Below, piece after piece: positions 11,261 to 22,400 of a stretch of DNA of 64,000 nt (the stretch's first letter is position 1; the number at the start of each line of letters is the position of its first letter). Both the position numbers and the translations under genes were made by a program. The notes beneath the pieces were generated by a model. The model had not been told where the DNA came from, searched no databases, and was given only the letters and a program-made list of their open reading frames with translations. This stretch comes from Albugo candida (lineage: Eukaryota; Oomycota; Peronosporomycetes; Albuginales; Albuginaceae). Location of the stretch: positions 124,001 through 188,000 of the forward strand of contig CAJNAR010000163.1 of the NCBI GenBank assembly GCA_905220665.1, given 5' to 3'.

Positions 11261-11274
11261 TCATTTTCTAATTC
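11261..11274 (+). promoter_or_regulatory. Initiator-like core promoter element, copy B
   Basis: TCATTTTCTAATTC, 31 bp before the ATG at 11305, the counterpart of the element at 7887. Conservation of spacing in both copies supports a working promoter. Confidence 0.5.
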
Positions 11275-11304
11275 GACTGAAAGAGCTCTAACAAGAACAA
11301 TTCG

Positions 11305-11808
11305 ATGAGAACAAGTCAACGTGTATGGTTTATTGCGATTATGCATTTGATCGTATGGTTTCGGCTTGATCATCTTTTCGTGGAGTGTGGCCAAGACGAA
11401 GAAGAAAAAGAACTACGCACGTACTGCATTACAGTAATTACGCCCGATAAAGAGATTGAGAGGTACGGTGAGCTTCTAAAGAAACAAAACCCCTCGTCAG
11501 AGCAGACAAAGTCGAAAATTTTGCAACTTTATCGTCAAAATTGCCTTTATTTATTTTTCAATGCACATTTAAAGCCGTACTGCCTAACTGACACCGTCCA
11601 CTTCTTGAAGGTTTCTGCAACTCACACAGGTCCTCAACTCCAACTCGACAAACACCCCAACATTGAAAATTGCAAAGAAATATCTATTGAAGATAATCAT
11701 TGTGAAGACCATATTCCGCCTCCTACAAAACGTCCGTCATCGAGGGTTTCGGAAATGGTAGGTGATTACGAGAAGGAGATTGAAACTCGCCGTGAAAGAC
11801 TCTATTAA
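11305..11808 (+). CDS. Small secreted protein, copy B (effector candidate)
   Basis: A 167-aa intact ORF. The N-terminal signal region is nearly the same as in copy A (FIAIMHLIVWFRLDHLFVEC). The mature chain is different: longer, with five cysteines (YCITV, NCLY, YCLT, NCKE, HCED), a Lys/Gln/Glu-rich middle and a basic C-terminus. Homology to copy A resumes about 20 bp after the stop codon. This localises the divergence to the secreted part. No known effector motif or domain was recognised, and expression cannot be judged. Confidence 0.65.
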   Translation: MRTSQRVWFIAIMHLIVWFRLDHLFVECGQDEEEKELRTYCITVITPDKEIERYGELLKKQNPSSEQTKSKILQLYRQNCLYLFFNAHLKPYCLTDTVHFLKVSATHTGPQLQLDKHPNIENCKEISIEDNHCEDHIPPPTKRPSSRVSEMVGDYEKEIETRRERLY

Positions 11809-13423
11809 GCAAGGAAGCATACATTTAACAGTAAATACTATGCGTGCGTTATTTGCCGCACTTTCAGTCGAGCTAAGACAACACATGTCCTTCTCTGGTA
11901 TTCTCATGTGGAGCTTTTGCTTGCAAAAGTTCACTCGATAGACACTCCTACAAAATCTCCGGTATAGCAATTTCGATCGTGTTCGCCTGCGTTGAATACG
12001 CTACACCGTGCTTTTACCTCAACTCACAAGCGCTTTTTGTTGACATGAGAAAGCGTACGGGCATCAAAGTGCCCAGAAGTAGCCAGAAGAAACTGTGAAA
12101 AACGTGCGTTCTCATTGACCACGAGAATAACTTTGACGTAGGTATCCGACCTTGTTCAAGACAAGTGTTCATCATGTTCTTTAAACGGACAGAGCAAGTC
12201 CACTTTATCTGTCAAAGCGAATGACCGCGTATCTTTTATAATTACACGTGTCGTCAGGTCCTTTGTCAGCGTATATTCATTCCTACTGTTTCTGGTGTGA
12301 CTGTTTATCAATGCGTCTATTATTCTTTTTGGCTGTGCTCAATGTTTGATCTCACTCACACGCTCGTCAGACCAAGTGAGTAACACCGTTCAATTGCCTT
12401 GCTTAGTGCGAATATCACAATGTCATCCGGCCAATGCAATCATGCATTTTACCGTCGTATTCCTCTGAATGATCTTGGCGTCATGGAACTATACTGCGGC
12501 CTGAGTAATCATGAGTGATAGTCTAGTACACAAGGAATACGCGGGCATCACTGGTATTGGAGTCATTATCGATATTCGGAATGAGCACGCACGAGACTAG
12601 CATTATGTCAAGACGCACTGAATCTCGCGTTGTCGCCTTTTACGCCATGTAACGAAATGGTTGGTAATATCCGCCAAGCAAAGCTCAACCCAAGCTGCTT
12701 CTTGGATCTATGAGAGGATAAAGAGGGCATCCATATCAAGTTTATTTCTCAACTAAGCAACGCCAAAATATACAAATCGTCTTGCCTCGCTGTTCGTATC
12801 ACCACGGATTGGTGCAATGTCTCCGCACAAGCTCACATCCTTCTCGACCGTTCGCCTCAGTTGCGTCGTTCAGCCAAAAAAAAGGTTACTCACGGGCAGT
12901 TTTAATGCATAATGAGTCGTTTCGGAGCCTTTCGTACTGCAACATATCAGGCGACAGCTTATCAATTAATAAAGCGCTCGGATAGAGGTGGTGTCAAGGA
13001 AGCAGTATTCACATTCAAGAGCATACCATTTGATATCACCGGTGGACCAGTACCAATCACTGCGGCTCGAATCCAAGCATCGCGCCATACACTGACTGCA
13101 TCCTTCGCGGCGAGGTTTGGTCAGCAGATGAGGACTGCTGTGGACCGTACATAAGTCACATTCAGAGTCATGCTTCATCAGCAAGATACTCAGAATAGAC
13201 CTGATGCTTCGCTACATTTCAAACGAACTTTGGAATGCGCAAATAGTATCATGTAACACGGAATGCGGGGAAATAGAAACTCTTAAGCAAGATGACAGAC
13301 AGTAAAAAGAGAGGATGTTTATAGCTCATGGAATTGAACGAGATGACAATCGTATCATTCAAGAAATTAGTCATTAAACAGGATATCCTGAGTCTATAAA
13401 GATGGTCACTGCGCTCTATCATT
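11809..13423. other. Conserved non-coding part of unit 2
   Basis: Aligns with 8480-10040. It includes an 80-codon ORF at 12912-13154 (KEAVFTFKSIPFDITGGPVP) whose counterpart in unit 1 is interrupted. Nothing in it matches a family I know, so I do not call it a gene. Confidence 0.45.
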
Positions 13424-14191
13424 CTAGAATCCAATTTTATATACGCTCTTTTTGTCTCCGTTCTCGTACTTTGAAAGTACAAGATGCATTGAGCCCATCA
13501 TGTCCAGTCCTATTCGCCACTCCAAGATGTCGGTCTCAATAGTTTCAATATCCAGCCATGGGACAGCATGTCGGGATATCTTGTTGCCCATTACAAACTC
13601 CGTCTCAAACGCGAATTGATTTGTAAGGCTGTCTTCTTCTTGATTCTGACTGGTTTCCGGATTTTTGATGAGATGTGCATAATGCTTAGGGACGCCGAGT
13701 CCTTTGCTGAGGATATCGAATCGCACGACACATTTTTTTATTTCGGAGCCATTGAAAGTAACAGTCCCTTCCATGCGCCAAAGATAGTTTTTCGAATGGC
13801 CGATTGCATGAAAGGGTCCCATAAAAGTTAATGTGGGCACGTACAGCTGGTTATAAGCAGATATCTGGGGTAGGTCGTTGCTGGATAGATGAAATTTAAT
13901 CGTCCAGTCCTTGCATTGAAGCTCGGCATAATTCGGGTCGATAATAAAGTCAATATGCTCCAAACCAGATTCAAGATCGCAGTTTGTAAGTCCGACAATG
14001 CCGTGAACAGTTCGGATACCCTTCAATGGCATGGCATATCGGTCGCAATTGTGCGCGTTGAGATCTTTCAAAGTGTATGATGTTTGGCAGGTAACTCCAT
14101 GTTCAGGGAAGGGGCAATAACGAGGTTCACATGCTTGTACCATAAGACCGGTGAGCTGTAATGCTGAATAGATTTGTTTTGTTGCTACCAT
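13424..14191 (-). CDS. Cys-containing, possibly secreted protein, unknown family
   Basis: Intact 255-aa ORF. The N-terminus IYSALQLTGLMVQA is moderately hydrophobic and is followed directly by CEPRYCPFPEHGVTC; a cleavable signal peptide ending at residue 20 is plausible but weak. Further cysteines occur at NCDRY, NCDLE and QCKDW in the first 100 residues, while the C-terminal half is nearly Cys-free. The middle (TLTFMGPFHAIGHSKNYLW) looks beta-rich. The decayed tandem copy at 10050-10600 shows the family was once present twice. It lies convergent to the secreted gene of the same unit. No function is assigned. Confidence 0.65.
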   Translation of the reverse strand: MVATKQIYSALQLTGLMVQACEPRYCPFPEHGVTCQTSYTLKDLNAHNCDRYAMPLKGIRTVHGIVGLTNCDLESGLEHIDFIIDPNYAELQCKDWTIKFHLSSNDLPQISAYNQLYVPTLTFMGPFHAIGHSKNYLWRMEGTVTFNGSEIKKCVVRFDILSKGLGVPKHYAHLIKNPETSQNQEEDSLTNQFAFETEFVMGNKISRHAVPWLDIETIETDILEWRIGLDMMGSMHLVLSKYENGDKKSVYKIGF

Positions 14192-15432
14192 CGTGCTGCT
14201 GTAGTGTGCGAGTGATCAAGCTTGTGCAAATTGAGAAATGATGAATATTTGGAGCTCAGTAACTGCTTACATCCAGTTATTTGCTCACACGCCAGAAAGA
14301 ATGGCAACACTTTTTCCTGTACTTCAAGTCACGCAAGCATTCTGCCGATAGTAAATGGGAATATAAATCGCAAAGGAAATAAATAGAACTCGTAGTGACA
14401 ACGACTGACACAGCCTTCCCCTAATAGCGTCGTTCATTTGTTTTTCAATCTATCAGAGCCGTTGGAATGCATCGTATTGCTACTACAGCCGAAACTTTTA
14501 TCGAATACTGTGACGATACCGCCGTTTGTACTACTTTGTCTGAACGCAATTCGAAGGTTTCCCCCAAACTTCGGTCACGATGGAGGAAACGAAAGCATGG
14601 ACCTACGACGTTGGCGCATGCCACCAGCACACTATAGTAAGAAAGTTGATGACTACAAACAGAAGCTAAACTACAATCAAAGCAGTCGCTCGCATCCAAT
14701 GCTTCTGAACAACGAATCATGCGAGCTGGGTACTTGTGATTCAAAACTTGGGATTTACAACTTACCTCGTCACAATACAACAACGTCACTCGGTGGGTAC
14801 ATGGATAGAAAGCATTGGTTCGATTGTATTAGTTGGAAGTGGGTGTTATTCCCAATTGCGACGGAGGGTATGATACGCTGGTCAACATAGATTGCCACGT
14901 AAGCATCTTGAGAGAAAGAACCCTCCGTCGAGTTTTCAAAATCAAGATGGAATTCTCCACAATATATCATTCGGGCCACGTATAATGTATAAGCCTTAGA
15001 CCAATTCTATTGTCTCTCACTTTCAATCTTACTCGCATCTTGTCGATCAAGAACGATGCGATTACTGGCTTCTCCACAGTTGATCTCCGTGACACTCGCT
15101 ATCATTGGAGTCACTACAATTTTGCAAGACGTGCAAGGTTCCGCAAGCGGCTTTTGAGCTCTTCGAACATCTGATCAAGGTGAAGGCAACAATCATCCAA
15201 CGATTTCGATGTTTTTGGTCTCGGAATTTAATCCGATTACTACCACAGATAAAGCTGACATGCAAGAAAATGGGCCGAATGACTCAATGCACGGTGACAA
15301 AATCAACGACAAGTATGGCGTTCTCGATAGCGCTGATGAAAAGATGGAGAGGATGGTGAAGACGAGGAGAAAGTGCTTGCAGGCTATGAATTGGAATGGG
15401 AAGGATTCGAAATGAGAGTGCTGGGGATTTAA
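14192..15432. other. Degenerate region upstream of the Kazal remnant
   Basis: Only weak ORFs: a 150-codon frame at 14438-14890 without a good start, and short frames at 15105-15415 whose acidic composition (SADEKMERMVKTRRKCL and DGEDGEDEEKVLAGYELEWE in another frame) suggests broken exons of the gene that follows. Frame changes make any single protein doubtful. Confidence 0.35.
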
Positions 15433-16096
15433 ATGAAATGGTTTCTGAGTAAATTGGATTGCCAAGACAAAGAGAATGCCGATTACGACAACGAAGAGCA
15501 TGTCGATGAAATGGGGTATGCTCAGCGACCGCTATTCGATTGCGATGATGAGGATGGCGACAACAACGAGGTCGATCACGGCAAAAAGGAGCATGCTAAG
15601 TATCGCGATGACGACGATACCGATGCCAACTTCGAGACCGATCCCACATTTAACCGAAGAAGCGGATTCATGGCAAGAGAATGACGGAGAGGTTAATCTA
15701 CACTTCAATTCGATGTAGACTTATCCCGAGATTGAGGTCGAGGAATCACGCGAAGCAGAAGTTGAGTATAGCATTGGTCATTTTAATGACGACGCAATCA
15801 GTAGTTGCAATTCGTTGTGCGCATACGATACCTCCGCTCCCTCGTGCGGCTCGGATGACCAATCGTATCCGAATGAATGTATGATGACATGCCTCGAACC
15901 CGATGTCAAATACTTTCACCAGGGAGCTCGTCTCCAGCACGAAAATTCGTCATGCGATGTCGATTGCAGTCACAAGGAAGATACGATCTGTGGAATTGAT
16001 GGTGAAACGTATATCAATTATTGCTTATACGCCGTCATCTACTGTGACAAGAATTTGGCCAAATTACCATTTCTATTCGGAGTGCAAAACCGATAG
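15433..16096 (+). pseudogene. Kazal-type protease inhibitor gene, apparently broken
   Basis: Two Kazal-like modules are visible in one frame from about 15719. The first has spacing C-x3-C-x8-C-x10-C-x3-C around SCGSDDQSYPNEC; the second has C-x3-C-x7-C-x10-C-x6-C around ICGIDGETYINYC, the four-cysteine-plus pattern of oomycete extracellular inhibitors. Upstream is a strongly acidic stretch (CDDEDGDNNEVDHGKK) in a different frame, and a TAG at 15716-15718 interrupts the Kazal frame. No signal peptide could be joined to it. Family members are secreted and block serine proteases, often those of the host. Either this is a pseudogene with a frameshift and a stop, or unrecognised introns remove them; I favour the pseudogene. 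Confidence 0.6.
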
Positions 16097-17159
16097 GATG
16101 ACTGCATATTGAGGTCACACTTCAGCTGCTGCTACGTAAGCGCATTTGATACATCGACCACCTTAAACGCCAGGTTGACGCACCTTACAGATGTCCGTAC
16201 TCACTTTATCAAATACCATTTCCAACTTTTACTTTGTATTCATACTATTGCGACATAGTCCTACTTGGGAGATTGCTATTGTACATCGAGGTAGTCAGTG
16301 CCAAATCGCCAGCTTGACTCACACACTTGTAGAATACGCGGTATCCAAATTGGATGTGAGATGCAGAAAAGCTGCTGCTTTTCTGCTCGAATTCTAATCT
16401 CGTTTATTACTCTCAGCAGTTTCTTACCTTATACCCAATCGGGCCCATCTCCAACATTCTATCTACCGAGTATCCACGAATCTATGCCTCGAGGGCTCTT
16501 TTCTCAGTAGAAGTATTAAATACACTCGGGTAGCTAGAGATGTGAAGCTCTTAGCTCATTCTCACTGTCAGCAAATGTTCCGCTTTCAGGGTGTAATCGA
16601 TCGGGGACCTATCCTCGAATGCCTTGCCGTCTTGTACTAATGTGCACGCGTACTTGGTAAAAATATGTATTTTGGAGAAAAGAGCATATTTTTAAGAATA
16701 GGCACATGAATGTTTCCCCGCTAGACCTCTATCCAATTTTGGAGTTGAAAGTATTTCATAACAAAACGACCTCGTCGTGAAAGTGCTGGATTTGCTGCTA
16801 TTTAAATCTGTAGAATGCCTCTGATACTTCCAGGGAGAGTCTCATGTGGCAATTCAACTGCTGGAGATTTCTAGCTGGAGTATGGAAATGCGGTCGCTTA
16901 CCAATGAGCATAGTTGACAAGTGTGTCCAACAGGATGAGTCGGGGTCCGTAGTGGGGTAGACGAAGGAAAAAGTATGATTAAATCGCGGGGTTGTCGGGT
17001 ATCGAATGATTTATTCCGTTATATGTTCCCTTGATAGCCCACACATCAATTTTCAGCCGACCCGGATTAAACAATAGACGTTCATGGTCCCTATTTCAAT
17101 CAAAGGCGGAGCCATAATATGATGCCTACCGCTGATACTTCCTTTCTCCGACGCTTTGG
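16097..17159. other. No gene seen
   Basis: About 1 kb between two pseudogenes, with no ORF of note on either strand. Confidence 0.45.
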
Positions 17160-18148
17160 ACGACGATGGCGTGAATGATTTGGATATTTGAGAACCAATG
17201 GAACAGGCAAATCATCAACAATAAGGGTACTCACGAAACAATGGCTGCGACAAGGGGAGCTGCATTTATCGGCCGATACGACTTGACAATTGTATCTGAT
17301 CGCAAAAGCGCTCGGTCGACACTTGGATATTGTCAGCAATTTGACGCATTGCACGATTGTTTAACAGTTCGAGAGAAACTCCAGTTGTATGTGCGGCTAA
17401 AGGAGTATCGGAGTCGATACATTCCAGAATTTTTGGAGAAGAAATACCGCACTTCAAACTGAAAAATTAGTCCAAAACTGACTTGTGATCTGAGTGGAGG
17501 TAATAAGACCAATGCTCTATACTATTGACAACACACAGTATGAAAGAATGCGAAGCGCTTTGCACAAGAATGAGCATTTTAGTGAATGGCGAGCCCAAAT
17601 GCTTGGGGAGCATCCAACATCTAAATTGTAAATCTGGAAATGGATACACGATCGAATTGAACTTACAAGAGCCGCGCACGGATGCTGTAACCGCTATGCG
17701 ATGTGAGATAGAGGTACGTCTACCACAGATACCCAAGAGATTGATACAATGAACATCGCCACTGTCTACGAAGTGTTGGGCGATGCCAAACGGTTTGAAA
17801 ACATTCCGAGTGCCACTTTGCCGATAGCACTGTACCTTAATATTGTAAGAGGATGTCTACTTGATACTTTTGTGAGGTGGTGGCTGATGGAAGATACAGC
17901 AGAAGCAGTGAGAGATTTTATACAGAGGAACATTGCGTATGCAACACTTGTCGAGCAACAAGGCGGGCTGTTCCGATACCACCTACCGAGAGATTTAATG
18001 ATGATGCTTCCGTCCATTTTAGTTGCTTGGAAAATGCCATGATTGACCTCCATGTGAAAGAATATGCAGTCGGTGACATTCCGCTAGAGCATATCTTTAC
18101 TAACATGGCACAAATCAAGGCGATATTTGAGAACCAGCAGGTCGTCTG
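17160..18148 (+). pseudogene. ABCA transporter C-terminal fragment, inverted copy
   Basis: Matches the second nucleotide-binding domain and C-terminus of the intact transporter at 19485-24881, in opposite orientation. A degraded Walker A (GYLRTNGTGKSSTI) is followed by a one-base deletion, then GAAFIGRYDLTI and LGYCQQFDALHDCLTVREKL. About 25 residues before the signature are lost. [10 protein letters not shown] is kept, after which some 45 residues, including Walker B, are deleted. The C-terminal part continues through [20 protein letters not shown] and IDLHVKEYAVGDIPLEHIF with further frame changes. A TGA replaces the Cys codon just before Walker A. It cannot encode a working ATPase. Confidence 0.9.
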
Positions 18149-19484
18149 AGAGCGATATTTATGGGCAAGTCGGCCCTGTTAATTGATTGTGATCTGTAAT
18201 CGTCGCTTCACATAAAGGCACAAAACAACTAGGATCTGTTTGGTTAAACCCACTTGTCCCTTTACTACATCCCTGAGGACTAGTACCAAGATAGATCGGT
18301 TTTGGCTCTATTTGACACCGGCCGCGTCAGCAGATTTTCCAAATTCTGTACTAGATTACTCATGAACTGTCCTAGTATCGTCTTTTGGGTACAAAAAACT
18401 CAATTAGAGATCGGAGGATGACAATAAAACAGAATTGAGCCACTGTCGGTAGTACAGGAACGAAGTGGTGTAACGAAAGTCCGCGAGTCTTGGCATAGAA
18501 AAAAGGTCCTTCGGTCATATATTTTATCCGCCTTGGGAGGGTATACATAAGGAATTCTTAGCAAATGGTGTGACATCTACACGCTGTTCCGGTTCAATCC
18601 AGTACAGAGTCGGATTTCGTCAGAATTGCGCATATAAAGCATGCTTTTGAAAAAAAACGACTTAGCTTTTACCTCGTTATTCGAAAATCGAAGGAGCAAA
18701 GGGGCAGTAGCAAAAGCTCGTGCTACTGGCAACAATCTTATCGTTACTGGTTCATGAGTCATTCAAGTTGCAGTGATCTACCTCCTATTGATTCCATATT
18801 TTTTGTCAAAAGGGAAACAGCCCAGATTGATCATTGAGCTCTCTAAGTAAATTCTAAGCTTGCTCCGATGTCATACATGAATATTGCTGCATCCAGGAGT
18901 CGATTCCGATTTCGACGTATCTACCGCTCAGGATTTGGGTCATTAGTCAACTCTTTTTACCAGAACCAAAAGGAAGGATTTTGGCCGGGCTATACATGTT
19001 TGTACAATAGTTATCAAGGTTTGTATGATTCGAAAGTACTAGCATTCAATTCACTATTTGTCAGTTCAGACCAAGCTGTCGTGCTTGCGCTGTCATCACA
19101 CCAGATCGATACAACACAGGATTTTGTGGAGCGTTGAACCCATACGAACGCAACTGCTGTTTTCTCCGTTAACAACCGTGATCTATTTAGGCGACGATGC
19201 CCGAGGGAAGAAATGCAATCCTTCAATTCATTCAGAACTCAAACTATCTGCGGATGGACGGTTTCAAATGAAGCGAAGAATCGATCGATCTGGGTAACTG
19301 GTCAGCAGGGACGCAGTAAAGGGACAAATGGGCTCACCAAAGGCATCCTGATTGAGCCCTGCTTTACGTATGAGAAGTGACAAGAATTAGTCAGATCACG
19401 ACCAATTCACAAGGCCAACGTGACGTATATCAATCTTCGCATTCAATTGTGTCTCTCGGACGAACAAACTATCACTGTTGGTTC
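18149..19484. other. No supported gene between ABC fragment and ABC gene
   Basis: A 1.3-kb spacer. A plus-strand frame at 18868-19137 (89 codons) has no recognisable similarity. The two ABC sequences lie tail to tail on either side. Confidence 0.45.
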
Positions 19485-22400
19485 TCAAACATCGCCTTGC
19501 TTTGCTGCCATTTTAGTAAAGATATGCTCTAGCGGAGTGTGACCGACTGCATATTCTTCCACATGCAGGTCAATCTTGGCATTTTCCAAGGACCTGAAAA
19601 TGGTCGGAAGCAACATCATTGAATCTTTCGGTATGTGGTATCGGAACAGCCTGCCTTGTTGTTCGACAAGTGTTGCATTTGCAAAGTTTCTATGTATAAA
19701 TTCTCTCATCGCGTCTGCTCTATCTTCCATCAACCACCACCTTATAAAAGTATCAAGCGGGCATCCTGTCGCAGTATTGAGATACGACACGATCGACCAA
19801 GTGGCACTCGAAATCTTTTCAAACCGTTTAGCATCCCCCAACGCCTCGCAGATAGTCGCGACGTTCATAGTATCAATCTTCTGGGTATCCTGTGGAAGAC
19901 GTATCTCTACCTCACATCGCATAGCGGTGACAACATCCGTACGCGGCTCTTGTAATTTCAATTCGATTGTGTACCCGTTTCCAAATTTGCATTTTAGATG
20001 TTGGATGCTTCCCAGGCATTTGAGCTCACCATCAACTAAAATGCCCATTCTTGTGCAAAGCGCTTCGCATTCTTCCATACTGTGTGTTGTCAAAAGTATA
20101 GAGCATTGGTTCCTTCTGCAAACTTGAGTAATAACGTCCCACATTTTCCTCCGTGCTCCTGGGTCCATTCCCGTAGAAGGTTCATCCAAAATGATGACTT
20201 GTGGTGAGTTAATCAGAGCAATCGAGGTTGAGACCTTCCTCTTATTACCTCCACTTAAATCACGAGTGAGTCTACATTTATATTTTTCCAGTCCGAACTG
20301 CGAGAGTTGTTCTCTAATGATCCTTGAAAGCATCGACTCCGATACGCCTTTAAGCCGCGCATACAGCTCAAGTTGCTCTCGAACTGTCAAATAATCGTGC
20401 AATGCGTCAAATTGTGGACAATATCCAAGTATCGATCGAGCTTTTTTGCGATCAGATGCAATAGTCAAGTCGTATCGGCCAATAAATGCAGCTCCCCTTG
20501 TCGGAGCCATTTGTCCCGTGAGTATTTTTATTGTTGATGACTTGCCTGCTCCATTGATTCCCAAATATCCGAAGCATTCACCCCGTGAAATTGAGAGACA
20601 TAAATCTCGTATTGCTACTTTTGTGCGTTCCGACCGGCGTGTCATTTTGAAGCTTTCACAGTACACCTGACTTATATTACGCAGAGTTACCGCATCAGAC
20701 TCCGTTAGTGAGATGTTCAGTACTCTTTCCCGTTCTCGTGCGACATCATCGTCTTCCAATCGTTCTCTCTGAGCAATGGTATCTCCTACGACAGCTGTTG
20801 CCCTTCTTTCCATTCTGAAAACCAAATATGTAAATAATACGGCTTCTATCGTGGCGTAAATGATGGATGCTCCAGCAGTATCCAAATCAAAAACTCCTCG
20901 ATTACAGCAACCTTCCGAGACATCTAACCAGCACGGAATACACAAAGTGTCGGTTCCTAGTCCATCAAAGAAGCCAAAAAATGACGTTGGAGATGCTGAA
21001 CGCCACCAATTCGTAATGATGTTTCGGTTTACCTTACGATTAGCGATTTCGTGTATCCCTGTGTTAAGGCCATAAGCAGGGAAGAGAAGGAATATCCAAC
21101 GGAAATAACTCCGATCCATAATTGACACATTTTGGAAGTCAATTAATCGACAGATTAGTGAGAAAATACTAAGCAAGCAGCCAGAGCATAACATGAAAAC
21201 AATGAGTCCGGTTTGGGCTCGTGCGTGCTGCTCAAAATAGAAGGAGAATACATATGCCATTGGAATTGTTGCTGCGACGTGCGTTGTGATCAAAGCGGCA
21301 ACACCAAGTATTTCCGTTGGAGCATGAAGCGTACGAATCGAGAAAGGAACGAGAATGATACCACACACACAAGGAATGATAGCCAGTGCAACATCATGTA
21401 TCAAATTGGACCACCAGTATGAAGCTACGGAGGCACCACAAATGAGCTGTAAGTCTTTAGCATTCCGGTCCGACTCTTTTTCTCGAACCACGAAGTCTAC
21501 TATCGATGCAGGAATGAAGGTAAATGCAAGAACGACAATCACTGATACCAGAAATGAGTTTAGAACAGCTTGAAGATTCGCTCCTTGTTGACTCAGACAT
21601 CGATTGTTGTAACACGGAGTGGAGTAAGCATCACATGTGTTGCACCTAAAGTATGGAGAAGCGGTATTGAGAAAATTGCAGCAGGTATCCACACTGCAAT
21701 CGATCACACCAACTGAACAATAACCAAATTTTCGTTGGCACCTTTCTATTAACACCTCCTGATATCCACTCAAATCCTGAGGCAAACAGGACTGGTCGTC
21801 GCTGATTGATCCTTCGGGTAATTGAGATGGAGCATAATTATTGATGGATAGGAACTGTGCGATATTGATTTCTGAAATGGAATTGAGAAGGATCAAGAAG
21901 ATCAGTGGAATGCCGATCGACATGAACATAAATCTCTTATCCCGCTTTGTAATTTGGAATCGCTTCATTAGCATTGCTTTCAGTTGTCGATAAAATGGTG
22001 GTTGACTAGTCGATATTTTGTATTCTGCAGCCTCCAATTGATTATATGCTTCATCTGTCATACTGGTTGTGATTGCGTTGTCTGCAATGTGCTCGTTTTG
22101 TTCACGGATTTTCGCAATACGAAGGAAAACTTCTTCCAGTGTCGATACAGATATTTCATATTGCAGAATACCAAAGGTGCTTCTCAAAGCTTCCAATTTC
22201 TCGAGCATGTCGACAAAAGCAGAACTCGACGATGATGGCAGCTGAAATATTACTTCGGAGCCATGACTCGAGAAAATGGTTGCTTCCTCAATAAAGCGTT
22301 GGAAAAATTGCAATGGGGCTTTTTCGTCAAATCCAGGATGGACCGTTGCTGTCAAATTGTATCCGGCCCCGAAGTGTTTCTTGAGAAAAAAAGAGCTTCC

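Larger units (their letters stand above)
10970..14200. repeat. Tandem duplication, unit 2
   Basis: Counterpart of 7590-10600. It carries the secreted-protein gene at 11305-11808, the conserved non-coding flank and an intact version of the minus-strand gene (13424-14191). The left 40 bp abut the short decayed segment at 10669-10930. Confidence 0.8.

Noticed and set aside
7930..11808. RxLR, CHxC or CCG effector motifs in the two secreted proteins
   Set aside because: None is present after the signal regions of either copy.
12912..13154. 80-codon ORF as a gene
   Set aside because: The counterpart in the other duplication unit (about 9596-9850) is interrupted by stops and indels, and no family is recognised.
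18591..18600. T-arm-like GGTTCAATCC suggesting a tRNA
   Set aside because: No acceptor or anticodon stem can be folded around it.
18868..19137. 89-codon ORF as a transposon fragment
   Set aside because: Looked for reverse-transcriptase or integrase motifs; none is visible.
19576..20127. 183-codon plus-strand ORF
   Set aside because: Antisense to the conserved ABCA NBD2; a shadow of that gene with no family similarity.
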